Below are positions 1 to 7,741 of a DNA stretch of 64,000 nt, in pieces. The notes beneath the pieces were generated by a model. That model worked only from the letters and a program-made list of their open reading frames with translations, was not told the origin of the DNA and did no database searches. The stretch comes from Claveliimonas acetigenes (GTDB taxonomy: Bacteria; Bacillota; Clostridia; Lachnospirales; Lachnospiraceae). The position numbers were made by a program, and so were the translations under genes. The number at the start of each line of letters is the position of its first letter. Positions within the stretch are counted from its first letter, which is position 1. The stretch lies in the NCBI RefSeq assembly GCF_025567385.1, contig NZ_JAOQJU010000005.1:62001-126000 (forward strand), given 5' to 3'.

Positions 1-24
1 CTCAATTTAGACCACGATTTTCAC

Positions 25-53
25 TTGTATATTTGTACCTTTTGTATTATGAT
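25..53 (+). promoter_or_regulatory. Promoter of the ferredoxin gene
   Basis: A -35 box TTGTAT (25-30) and a -10 box TATGAT (48-53) are separated by 17 bp. The ferredoxin start codon follows about 55 bases downstream, with an AAGGAGG ribosome binding site at 94-100. Confidence 0.55.
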
Positions 54-109
54 AAGAATAGACGAAAAAGGTTTTTTATGTCTAGACAATTAAAAGGAGG
101 GTACATATT

Positions 110-280
110 ATGGCACACGTAATTAGTGATGAATGTGTAAGCTGTGGATCTTGCGAAGCTGAATGTCCAGTTGGCGCAATCTCTCAGGGCGCAGATCATT
201 ATGAAATCGACGCAGACGCTTGTGTAGATTGTGGCGCATGTGCAGCTCAGTGTCCTACAGGAGCTATCTCCCAGGGCTAA
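110..280 (+). CDS. 2[4Fe-4S] ferredoxin, clostridial type
   Basis: Small electron carrier of 56 residues, too short to be picked up by a 60-residue ORF cutoff. The protein has two CxxCxxCxxxCP cluster-binding motifs, beginning at about residues 9 (CVSCGSCEAECP) and 38 (CVDCGACAAQCP), the signature of bacterial 8Fe ferredoxins. It is expected in the cytoplasm, carrying low-potential electrons for pyruvate:ferredoxin oxidoreductase, hydrogenase or Rnf-type enzymes (family knowledge; no partner is encoded nearby). The start is fixed by an AAGGAGG site ten bases upstream of ATG. The two halves are similar to each other, which fits the ancient duplication known in this family. It is monocistronic: a promoter precedes it and a strong terminator follows 36 bases after the stop. 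Confidence 0.95.
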   Translation: MAHVISDECVSCGSCEAECPVGAISQGADHYEIDADACVDCGACAAQCPTGAISQG

Positions 281-316
281 TAGCTGTATCTATCGGTTGT
301 AATAATGTATAAGACA

Positions 317-355
317 AAAAACAGCGCAGGAGCTTTCGCTCCGGCGCTGTTTTTA
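317..355 (+). terminator. Rho-independent terminator of the ferredoxin gene
   Basis: The stem pairs AACAGCGC and GGAGC with GCTCC and GCGCTGTT around a TTTC loop, followed by a T run (349-354). An A run on the left side could give it some activity on the other strand too. Confidence 0.85.
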
Positions 356-360
356 TTACG

Positions 361-391
361 CAAAAAATGGCGGCTTACGAAAAGCCGCCAT
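361..391 (-). terminator. Terminator of the sugar ABC importer operon
   Basis: Read on the minus strand, ATGGCGGCTT and AAGCCGCCAT form a 10-bp stem followed by TTTTTTG. It lies 29 bases past the stop of the last permease gene. Confidence 0.85.
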
Positions 392-419
392 CTATCATAT
401 CTCTACTATACGTTCATCA

Positions 420-1469
420 TTAGCCCTGCTTACGAACCTTCATGATAACACTCTGGATAACAAGGAAGAGACACAGCATAACAGCTGTTGTAATTCCTGT
501 CCACCAAGCCTGATCCAATCCGGCTGAAGATACGATGTTCTTGATTGTGCTGAGTGAAAGAACTCCGAACAGAGTACCAATAATATTACCAACACCACCA
601 GTCAGCATTGTACCACCGATAATGGAAGATGCAATAGCGTTCATCTCTTCTCCTGATGCATGGGACGGTGAACCGGAACCTACATGCAGGAAGTATACAA
701 ATCCGCCAATACCCGCCAGAATTCCGCAGAGTAACTGAGCAAAGAATCTGGTTCTCTTTACGTTGATACCAAGCATCAAAGCGCTCTGACGGTTACCGCC
801 TACAGCGTATAATGCACGTCCGAACTTTGTCCATCTAAGAACACAGAACAGAATGATTACTACTAAAAGCGCAACAACTACACCGATTTCAACATAAGCA
901 TCTACATATTTACCAAGCTTATTTACAGAACCAAGTCCCGGAACTGTAATACGCGTACCCTTCAAAGCAACGAAATCTTCATTCGCAACATTGAACGGGC
1001 TTGAATTAACGATTGTCGTCATACCTCTGGCAAAGAACATACCTGCCAGAGTTACAATGAATGGCTGAATATCCAGGTATGCAACCAAGAATCCCTGTAC
1101 GAGACCAAATGCAACACCAATTGCCAGAGCAATGATAACTGCTACAGCTACATTTCCGCCTTTGAAATCCAGGTAAACTGCACAGCACATACCAACCAGA
1201 GCTGTAACACCACCAACGGAAATATCAATACCGCCGGTAATCATAACAATACTCAGACCACAAGATAAAATAATCAGTGCAGCATTCGCGTTCAGGATAT
1301 TCAGGAAAGTCTGTGCTTTCAGGAATCCTTTTCCCTGGAATATAATTGCCGCAATATACATAGCAAAGAAGATTACTACCGTGATAAGTAACAGCAGGTT
1401 TGTATCGGTCATATTCTTCAGCTTATTTCCAATACCGCCGCTCTTTGCTGCTTTTTTCTCTCCTGCCAT
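420..1469 (-). CDS. yjfF: Sugar ABC transporter permease, YjfF-like
   Basis: Second membrane subunit of a ribose/galactofuranose-type (CUT2) ABC importer. The 349-residue protein has about nine hydrophobic segments and the family motif GGIDISVGGVTALVG near residue 85, as in RbsC/YtfT/YjfF permeases. I placed the start at ATG 1469, because AAGGAGG (1483-1489) lies nine bases before it; the TTG at 1478 directly abuts that site. The start is one base after the stop of the upstream permease, so translation is probably coupled. Two different permeases, one ATPase with two nucleotide-binding domains and one binding protein match the E. coli YtfQRT-YjfF architecture for galactofuranose. In gut Firmicutes such systems may instead carry arabinose or related pentoses, which would suit the arabinan cluster further along (inference). 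Confidence 0.85.
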   Translation of the reverse strand: MAGEKKAAKSGGIGNKLKNMTDTNLLLLITVVIFFAMYIAAIIFQGKGFLKAQTFLNILNANAALIILSCGLSIVMITGGIDISVGGVTALVGMCCAVYLDFKGGNVAVAVIIALAIGVAFGLVQGFLVAYLDIQPFIVTLAGMFFARGMTTIVNSSPFNVANEDFVALKGTRITVPGLGSVNKLGKYVDAYVEIGVVVALLVVIILFCVLRWTKFGRALYAVGGNRQSALMLGINVKRTRFFAQLLCGILAGIGGFVYFLHVGSGSPSHASGEEMNAIASSIIGGTMLTGGVGNIIGTLFGVLSLSTIKNIVSSAGLDQAWWTGITTAVMLCLFLVIQSVIMKVRKQG

Positions 1470-1470
1470 A

Positions 1471-2565
1471 TTAGCCAACCTCCTTTACATCATGTTTCTT
1501 AGGCGCAATTTTTTTCTTAATTCCTGCAATGAAGTCCTTCATACCAGGTGCGCTCATAACAACCAGCACAATTACGACAACTGCCTTGTATGCCGGAAGT
1601 GCATCTGACTGTACATTAAACTTGTAAAGTGTGGTTGTCAGACACTGAATTACATATGCTCCGATAACGGAAGCTGTCATGTTGAATTTACCACCGCTCA
1701 ATGCATTTCCGCCAAGGGCAACTGCAAGGATGGCATCCATTTCAATATCCTTCGCTATAACTGAATAGTTAATAGAAGAAAGACGGCTTACTTTAATCAA
1801 TCCGACAACAGCAACACACAGACCCAGGATTACAAAAGAAAGGATCTTAATGAAAGCCGGATTCAGACCATTCAGTCTGGATGAGTTCTCATTGATACCA
1901 ACAGCTTCTGTATACAGCCTGAGGTTTGTAAAACGAAGCACTAACGCAATAACAATTACACAAATCATAGCGATAAAGAATGGCGTCGGAATCGGAATTC
2001 CCGGAATAAATCCACCAAAATATGTAAAGGTTGTATCGCTTACAATCGGAAGCTCATTGTTATTAATCCATGCCGCAATGGAACGTCCCGCCGTGTAAAG
2101 AATCAGGGTCGCTACCATCGGCTGAATCTTGAAATATGCTACCAGAACACCATTAAATGCTCCAAATAACATTGCTGCAACACATGCAACTAAAAATGCT
2201 ACAATAATCGGAGCCTGCAGCTCATCCGGTCTGGAATCTGTTCCGCAGAGCACACGAAGAATCACACTACCTGCAATCGCTGTTGTAGCGCCGACACTGA
2301 TATCCTGTCCGCCTGTAGCAGCTGTAACAAGCGTCATACCAATCGCAAGGATTGCAAGCTCTGAACCAGAGTCCAGAATTGTAATTAAATAACCTGACAG
2401 AACCGGGTCGCCGGCACTGTTATGTCCTAATGTAATCTTAAAGAAATTAGGATCGGCAATCAAATTGAAAATAAGGAGCAGAGCCAACGCAACCAACGGA
2501 ATAAAGATCTGCTGCCTTGTTAAGTTCTTAAAAAATTCACCAACACCTGCTTTTTTCGTCTGCAT
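1471..2565 (-). CDS. ytfT: Sugar ABC transporter permease, YtfT-like
   Basis: First membrane subunit of the CUT2-type importer, 364 residues. A hydrophilic N-terminus of about 18 residues is followed by multiple membrane segments, and the motif GGQDISVGATTAIAG (about residue 85) is the BPD_transp_2 signature. GGAGGTGA lies just upstream of the ATG, overlapping the end of the ATPase gene, so the three genes for ATPase and permeases are packed with gaps of 1-2 bases. It should form a heterodimeric pore with the following YjfF-like permease. Substrate specificity cannot be read from the sequence; galactofuranose, arabinose or xylose-like sugars are all possible. Confidence 0.85.
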   Translation of the reverse strand: MQTKKAGVGEFFKNLTRQQIFIPLVALALLLIFNLIADPNFFKITLGHNSAGDPVLSGYLITILDSGSELAILAIGMTLVTAATGGQDISVGATTAIAGSVILRVLCGTDSRPDELQAPIIVAFLVACVAAMLFGAFNGVLVAYFKIQPMVATLILYTAGRSIAAWINNNELPIVSDTTFTYFGGFIPGIPIPTPFFIAMICVIVIALVLRFTNLRLYTEAVGINENSSRLNGLNPAFIKILSFVILGLCVAVVGLIKVSRLSSINYSVIAKDIEMDAILAVALGGNALSGGKFNMTASVIGAYVIQCLTTTLYKFNVQSDALPAYKAVVVIVLVVMSAPGMKDFIAGIKKKIAPKKHDVKEVG

Positions 2566-2567
2566 AG

Positions 2568-4079
2568 TTATTTGTCACCTCCGGCAATTGTGCTCATAAT
2601 CTTGCTCTGAGTCAGCTCTTCGCCTGAAAGCTCACCTACAACCTTGCGGTCACGCATAACGACCAGACGTGAACAGGTACGGAGCATCTCGTCTGTTTCA
2701 GAAGAAATAAAGGTAACGCTCATACCTTCTGAAGCAAGCTTAAGCACCAATTTCTGAATATCAATCTTAGTACCAATATCAATACCACGGGTAGGCTCAT
2801 CCAGAATCAGATAGTCAGGATGAGTAAACAGCCAGCGTGCAAGGATAACCTTCTGCTGGTTACCACCGGAAAGTGATTTAATTGGTGTATCTGCCGAAGC
2901 TGTCTTAATATCCAGCAGCTTAATATATTCATCGGCAATCTTATAAGTTTCTGCTTTACTGAATGGTTTCATGAATCCTCTCAGTACCTGCTGAGCAAGG
3001 ATAATATTGTCACGTACAGACAAATCGCCTACGATACCGTCTCCCTTACGGTCTTCCGGCAGGTATGCGATACCATTACGCATAGCATCTATTGGTTTTG
3101 TAATCTTTACAGATTTTCCTTTCATCTTCACGGTTCCGCCTGTCACCTTATCCGCGCCAAAGATTGCACGAACACTCTCGCTTCGTCCGGATCCAAGCAG
3201 TCCTGTAAATCCATTGACTTCACCTTTCTTAATATAGAAATCAAATGGCTTGATACCTGCATTGCTTGCAAGACCTTTTGCTTCATATACAGATTCAGTT
3301 TCATCACCCTGGTAAGTGGAGTAATCTCCCTTAATCTCTTCTGTATCATCCAGTTCCTTACCAAGCATCTTCGCAACAAGTACAACACGCGGACACTCTT
3401 TGATATCAAACTGTCCTACAAGCTGTCCGTCACGAAGTACCGTGATTGTGTCACACACCTCATATACCTGATCCAGGAAGTGAGTAACGAAAATAATACC
3501 AACGCCCTTTGCTCTCAGGTCGCGCATCAGCTTGAACAGCTTTTCAACCTCAGACTCATCCAGAGAAGAAGTAGGCTCATCCAGAATCAGAACCTTACAT
3601 TCCATATCAACCGCACGTGCGATTGCTACCATCTGCTGTACAGCAATTGAACAGGTCGACAGCTGCTGCGTTGCCTTCGCCGGTATATCCAGTGACTTCA
3701 GTATCTTGTCCGTATCAGCGTTCATCTTTCTCCAGTTCTGAACAGCGCCCGCAGTACGGCCGATAAACATATTCTCAGCAACCGTAAGGTTCGGGCACAA
3801 TGTAATCTCCTGGTATACGGTACTGATTCCGACTTTCTGTGCATCCTGCGGTGAATGTATTGCTACTTCACCTTCTTTACCCTTAATAAAAATCTGACCT
3901 TCATCCTTTCCGTACACACCAGTCAGAACTTTAATCAAGGTTGATTTTCCGGCACCGTTCTCACCCATTAACGCATGGATTTCACCTTCACGAAGGGTAA
4001 AATCAACTCCTTGCAAGGCACGCACTCCGGGAAAGCTTTTGTGAATATTTCTCATTTTCAATACGGTCTTATCTTCCAC
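2568..4079 (-). CDS. ytfR: Sugar ABC transporter ATPase, two nucleotide-binding domains
   Basis: Energising subunit of the sugar importer, 503 residues with two tandem ABC ATPase domains, as in RbsA/AraG/YtfR. The first half has the Walker A motif GENGAGKST (about residue 40) and Walker B VLILDEPTSSLD. The second half has a degenerate P-loop region GLLGSGRSE (about residue 293), the signature LSGGNQQKV and YLILDEPTRGID. A weaker second P-loop is normal for this family. The start is GTG (4079), preceded by AGGGGGAA; an ATG eight bases upstream is in another frame. A strong terminator-like hairpin separates this gene from the binding-protein gene, so it is probably made in smaller amounts than the binding protein. 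Confidence 0.9.
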   Translation of the reverse strand: MEDKTVLKMRNIHKSFPGVRALQGVDFTLREGEIHALMGENGAGKSTLIKVLTGVYGKDEGQIFIKGKEGEVAIHSPQDAQKVGISTVYQEITLCPNLTVAENMFIGRTAGAVQNWRKMNADTDKILKSLDIPAKATQQLSTCSIAVQQMVAIARAVDMECKVLILDEPTSSLDESEVEKLFKLMRDLRAKGVGIIFVTHFLDQVYEVCDTITVLRDGQLVGQFDIKECPRVVLVAKMLGKELDDTEEIKGDYSTYQGDETESVYEAKGLASNAGIKPFDFYIKKGEVNGFTGLLGSGRSESVRAIFGADKVTGGTVKMKGKSVKITKPIDAMRNGIAYLPEDRKGDGIVGDLSVRDNIILAQQVLRGFMKPFSKAETYKIADEYIKLLDIKTASADTPIKSLSGGNQQKVILARWLFTHPDYLILDEPTRGIDIGTKIDIQKLVLKLASEGMSVTFISSETDEMLRTCSRLVVMRDRKVVGELSGEELTQSKIMSTIAGGDK

Positions 4080-4105
4080 CAGTCCATTCCCCCTATAAAA
4101 CTTTT

Positions 4106-4158
4106 TTTAAAAAAACAAGCGCAGTGCAAGCGTACAACACGCTGCGCCGCGCTTGTTT
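4106..4158 (-). terminator. Intercistronic terminator/attenuator between binding protein and ATPase genes
   Basis: AAACAAGCGC (4113-4122) pairs with GCGCTTGTTT (4149-4158), with further pairing of GCGCAG and CTGCGC inside. On the minus strand it is followed by seven T. It lies 47 bases after the binding-protein stop and before the ATPase start, so it probably ends most transcripts and lets a fraction continue. Confidence 0.75.
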
Positions 4159-4205
4159 CATAATCTTAAAAAACTAAGTACTGTATATTACCTGTCGTAA
4201 TATAA

Positions 4206-5240
4206 TTAGATACCATACTGGTCAACGTCTTCCTGTGTAATTGTGGTAGCGTCGAATCCTTTCTCTTCCATAATGATAGTCTTCTCTGCAACTTCGTCGC
4301 CAGCTTCAAGAGTATTGATTACTTCCTCGATATAAGAAGCCTGGAATGGGTTACACTGTCCATCGTAGTTCCAGTTACCAGCAAGCAGTTCTTCAAGAGC
4401 CCACTTGTTGCAGTCAAATCCCATAACGATTACATCGCCATCAACACCATGAGACATATTAGCTTTGTCAAGAGCTGCTACAGCACCCTTAGCCATATCG
4501 TCGTTCTCTGCATAGATTACGTTGAAGGACTGTCCTGCATCGATAACAGACTGAACGATCTGCTGAGCTTTCTCTGCATTCCACTCTGCTGTCTGCTGTG
4601 TTACGATATTCCAGTTGTCCGTAGAATCAACCTTGTCCTGAAGAGCTCCTGTACGTCCCTGCTGAGCAGCTGATCCCATAACACCCTGAATGTGGATGAT
4701 GTTGTACTCATCAAGTCCCTGGCTGTCTAACCAATCAACAGCTGTCTGTCCTTCTTTGTCCATATCGGAAACGATAGAAGCTGCATAAAGGCTTTCGTCA
4801 GCATCGATTGTACGGTCAAACAGGATTACCTGGATACCAGCATCTGCTGCATCCTGAAGTACAGAATCCCAACCAGCTGTATCTGCTGCGGAAAGAAGAA
4901 GATAATCTACACCATCCTGAATGAACTTCTGTGCAGCTGTGATCTGCTCGTCATTCTTCAGGCTGTATGCGAAGGATGCGTCATATCCGTTCTCTTCTGT
5001 AAATGTCTCTTTCAAATCCTTGTCGTTAGCTGTACGATATCCGGACTCATTCGGGTCGTTGTTGATGATACCAACTTTGATAAGGTCACCATTATCATCT
5101 GCCGGTTCTTCCTCATCACCTGTAGTATCTTCTGTCTGAGCTGAATCGTCAGAAGCTGAATCATCACTGCTTCCGCATCCAACTGCCATTGTTGCTACCA
5201 TAGCTGTGCAAAGAAGCACGCTTACGAGTTTTCTTTTCAT
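4206..5240 (-). CDS. ytfQ: Sugar ABC transporter substrate-binding lipoprotein, YtfQ-like
   Basis: Extracellular sugar-binding protein of the CUT2 importer, 344 residues from the chosen start. It begins with a lipoprotein signal (MKRKLVSVLLC..., lipobox AVGC, Cys about residue 22), followed by an Asp/Glu/Ser-rich tether of about 30 residues and a periplasmic-binding-protein type 1 fold (IKVGIINND..., GVDYLLLSAADTAGW, VILFDR, VIYAENDDMAKGAV). The open frame extends 49 codons upstream, but those residues do not look like a signal and ATG 5240 has GGGAGGG at the right distance. Lipidation would anchor it to the outer face of the membrane. It is the first gene of a minus-strand operon with the ATPase and two permeases. 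The ligand is uncertain; YtfQ of E. coli binds galactofuranose and also arabinose/talose-type sugars. Confidence 0.88.
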   Translation of the reverse strand: MKRKLVSVLLCTAMVATMAVGCGSSDDSASDDSAQTEDTTGDEEEPADDNGDLIKVGIINNDPNESGYRTANDKDLKETFTEENGYDASFAYSLKNDEQITAAQKFIQDGVDYLLLSAADTAGWDSVLQDAADAGIQVILFDRTIDADESLYAASIVSDMDKEGQTAVDWLDSQGLDEYNIIHIQGVMGSAAQQGRTGALQDKVDSTDNWNIVTQQTAEWNAEKAQQIVQSVIDAGQSFNVIYAENDDMAKGAVAALDKANMSHGVDGDVIVMGFDCNKWALEELLAGNWNYDGQCNPFQASYIEEVINTLEAGDEVAEKTIIMEEKGFDATTITQEDVDQYGI

Positions 5241-5305
5241 GGTTAAAACCCTCCCTAATATATTTTTTCTTGCCGAGGCCGACTTGTCCTCGGTTACTTG
5301 AATAA

Positions 5306-5334
5306 AGTTTATATTATTTTGAGTTTTTCGGCAA
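5306..5334 (-). promoter_or_regulatory. Likely promoter of the sugar importer operon
   Basis: On the minus strand TTGCCG (5329-5334) and TAAACT (5306-5311) are spaced by 17 bp. The leader of about 60 bases contains an inverted repeat CCGAGG/CCTCGG (5273-5278 and 5288-5293) just before the ribosome binding site. The -10 match is weak. Confidence 0.35.
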
Positions 5335-5519
5335 GAAAAAAATTTTGGTGAAAGGTATAATTTTTTACGTTTTTTATTTTTATACATTTTTTTGTTTGAT
5401 TTTTTATGAAAAAAGTTAGTTTTCTTACGTTTTTAATTATCTCGACACCTTTCTACGATTTTTTTCAGCCGGACATGCTATGCTGGCTCCACACTCAATA
5501 ATTAAGGGGGTATGATTTT

Positions 5520-5876
5520 ATGGGAAACGCACTGAACGCATTAAGCAGCGCTACAAAAGAGGATACTAAACTCTATAACTGTATCAAAGAACTGTACGAG
5601 CAGGGAGTTCCCTTCAGCGACCTGAAGGCGCTGATTCCTGATATGAAGCGCACCCGGGAACAATTACAGATAAAAAGAATGTTAGAAAATAATAATGAAG
5701 TCCTGGTATCCATGCTGAGCAAAGAAATGGGATTCCTCTTAGACGCCAGGGAACGGGCGCAGGAGGAGCAATTCCGGAAACTGGATCAGCTCATACGCCA
5801 GCAGCAAAACTACCGGAAAGAATTTGCCAGGCCTGCTGCAGCAAAGCGGCTGAAGAAACTTCTCTTTCAATCATAA
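5520..5876 (+). CDS. Small uncharacterised helical protein
   Basis: I do not recognise this 118-residue protein. ATG 5520 has AAGGGGG nine bases upstream, and a good extended -10 (TGCTATGCT, 5476-5484) lies before it. The protein is hydrophilic and looks largely alpha-helical. Residues 14-50 (YNCIKELYEQGVPFSDLKAL) resemble a helix-turn-helix-like start, residues 50-105 are rich in Glu, Gln, Arg and Leu and could form a coiled coil, and the C-terminus is basic. No signal peptide or membrane segment is visible. It stands alone on the plus strand between two minus-strand operons, followed by a small hairpin (5881-5894) and the shared terminator at 5918. A DNA- or RNA-binding role is possible but unproven. 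Confidence 0.7.
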   Translation: MGNALNALSSATKEDTKLYNCIKELYEQGVPFSDLKALIPDMKRTREQLQIKRMLENNNEVLVSMLSKEMGFLLDARERAQEEQFRKLDQLIRQQQNYRKEFARPAAAKRLKKLLFQS

Positions 5877-5913
5877 CAAAGCGGACAAGTCCGCCTTGAA
5901 CTTCCTATATCAT

Positions 5914-5940
5914 AAAAAGATTGCGCCTTGTGCGCAATCT
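5914..5940 (-). terminator. Bidirectional terminator after dnaB
   Basis: AGATTGCGC and GCGCAATCT form a 9-bp stem around CTTGT. The minus strand then reads TTTTT. The same GATTGCGC/GCGCAATC core recurs at 17271 and 46903. Confidence 0.8.
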
Positions 5941-7280
5941 TATATCTGCAAATTTGCGAACTTGGTATAATCCGGCAGCCACGCCAGGTTCACCGTCCCA
6001 ATCGGGCCATTCCTCTGCTTCGCAATAATAATCTCCGCCTGGTTCGGCGTATCTGTGTCCTTATTATAATAATCATCGCGGTATATAAACATTACCACGT
6101 CCGCGTCCTGCTCTATGGCGCCGGACTCACGCAGATCTGACAGCATAGGCCTGTGCTCCGGCCGCTGTTCTACTGCACGGCTAAGCTGCGACAGAGCAAT
6201 CACCGGCACATTCAGCTCCCTCGCCAGACCTTTTAAAGCTCTTGAAATATCAGAAATCTCCTGCTGTCTGGAGTCTGAACGTCGGCCCACGCTCCCTGAC
6301 ATCAACTGCAGATAGTCAATGATAATCAGATCCAGGTGATGCTCCAGCTTGTACTTCCGACATTTGGATCGCATCTCAGAAATAGAGATCCCCGGCGTAT
6401 CATCAATAATCAAATTGGACTTTCCGATAATTCCGGCGCTCTCAATCAGCTTCTCCCAATCCGAATCCTTCAGATTCCCGGTACGCAGAGCCTGGGAATC
6501 CACCTGGGATTCCAGCGAAAAGAGACGGTTCACCAACTGTTCCTTCGACATCTCAAGGCTGAAGATTGCCACTGTCTTCTTACTTTTAAATGCTACATGC
6601 TGCGCAATATTCAGCACAAACGCCGTCTTTCCCATAGAGGGTCTCGCCGCCACCAAAATCAGATCTGACGGCTGCAGTCCGGACAATTTATAATCAAGAT
6701 CCAAAAATCCGGTAGGTATCCCCGTAACCGTGCCCTTGCTCTTTGACGCCTTCTCTATCTTCTCCAGCGCATGCAGCACGACTTCCTTAATCGGGACATA
6801 GTCTCCGCTGCTTCTGCTCTGCACAAGCTCAAACACCCGTTTCTCCGTCGTCTCCAGAATCGATTCCAGCGGTTCATTTCCCACATAACAGATATTGGCA
6901 ATCTCTTCATTCAATTTAATCAGCTTTCTTAAAACCGCCTTCTCCTTCACAATTTCAGCATAATACTTCACATTCGCAGAAGTAGGAACCGCTGCAATCA
7001 AATCTCTCGCAAAAGAAAGACTGGAAATCTCTTCCGGCACATCCTTCTCCTTCAGCCTCTCCTGCAGTGTAATCAGATCCACCGGCTTTCCTTCGTTAAA
7101 TAACTCTGTCATAGAATCGAAGATTGTTCCGTATGAAGTTTGATAAAAATCCTTGCCGCTTATGATCTCGGATGCCGTCATAACAGCATCCTTGTCCATC
7201 AGCATAGCCCCCACTACGGATTGCTCCGCTTCTATACTATGGGGCAGTACTCGCTTAATGAGCGCTTCCTCCACATTCAT
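5940..7280 (-). CDS. dnaB: Replicative DNA helicase DnaB
   Basis: Hexameric 5'-3' helicase that unwinds DNA at the replication fork and binds primase. The 446 residues have the DnaB N-terminal helical domain (about 10-110), a linker and the RecA-like ATPase domain with Walker A ARPSMGKTAF (about residue 213), Walker B LIIIDYLQLM, and the arginine-finger region ending IAKQRNGPIGT. Length is normal for the family. GGAGG overlaps the end of the rplI gene, whose stop lies seven bases upstream, so the two are co-transcribed. The order gdpP - rplI - dnaB is typical of Firmicutes. No intein is present. Confidence 0.97.
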   Translation of the reverse strand: MNVEEALIKRVLPHSIEAEQSVVGAMLMDKDAVMTASEIISGKDFYQTSYGTIFDSMTELFNEGKPVDLITLQERLKEKDVPEEISSLSFARDLIAAVPTSANVKYYAEIVKEKAVLRKLIKLNEEIANICYVGNEPLESILETTEKRVFELVQSRSSGDYVPIKEVVLHALEKIEKASKSKGTVTGIPTGFLDLDYKLSGLQPSDLILVAARPSMGKTAFVLNIAQHVAFKSKKTVAIFSLEMSKEQLVNRLFSLESQVDSQALRTGNLKDSDWEKLIESAGIIGKSNLIIDDTPGISISEMRSKCRKYKLEHHLDLIIIDYLQLMSGSVGRRSDSRQQEISDISRALKGLARELNVPVIALSQLSRAVEQRPEHRPMLSDLRESGAIEQDADVVMFIYRDDYYNKDTDTPNQAEIIIAKQRNGPIGTVNLAWLPDYTKFANLQI

Positions 7281-7286
7281 TTCCTC

Positions 7287-7736
7287 CTAGGCTTCTTCTT
7301 TCACAACAACTTTCAGTTCTGCCGTCACCTTCGCATGCAGTTTCACCGGAACCATATGCGTTCCCAGCATCTTAATCTGCTCTTTCAACTGAATCTTCTT
7401 CTTGTCTATCGTAAGTCCCATCTGCTCTTCCACAGCCGATGCAATTTCCTTTGAAGACACAGAGCCGAATGCCTTTCCGCCTTCTCCGGTTTTTATAGAC
7501 ACTTCCACCTGCCCTGCCGCAAGCTTTCTGCCCAGTTCCTGGGCCGCCTCAAGATTTTCCTGTGCTTTCTTCTGTTCATTGGCTCTCTGAAGCTTCAGGT
7601 CATTCATATTTTTGCTGTTAGCTTCCACGCCCTTCTTTCCTTTTAAGAGGAAATTTCTGGCATACCCATCGCTTACATCCACAACGTCTCCTTTTTTGCC
7701 AAGAGACTTTATGTCTTCCATTAAAATTACTTTCAT
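7287..7736 (-). CDS. rplI: 50S ribosomal protein L9
   Basis: Large-subunit protein that binds 23S rRNA domain V at the base of the L1 stalk. The 149 residues start MKVILMEDIKSLGKKGDVV, then GYARNFLL and a long exposed helix of alternating charged residues (about 45-75), then the C-terminal domain (KTGEGGKAFGSVSSKEIA). This is the standard two-domain L9 layout and length. AAGGAG precedes the start. It sits five bases from the upstream phosphodiesterase gene and seven bases from dnaB, consistent with one operon. Confidence 0.97.
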   Translation of the reverse strand: MKVILMEDIKSLGKKGDVVDVSDGYARNFLLKGKKGVEANSKNMNDLKLQRANEQKKAQENLEAAQELGRKLAAGQVEVSIKTGEGGKAFGSVSSKEIASAVEEQMGLTIDKKKIQLKEQIKMLGTHMVPVKLHAKVTAELKVVVKEEA

Positions 7737-7741
7737 AGCTA

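Noticed and set aside
5241..5387. N-terminal extension of the sugar-binding lipoprotein
   Set aside because: The extra 49 codons are Lys/Asn/Phe-rich, cross the likely promoter and precede a perfect lipoprotein signal with its own ribosome binding site.
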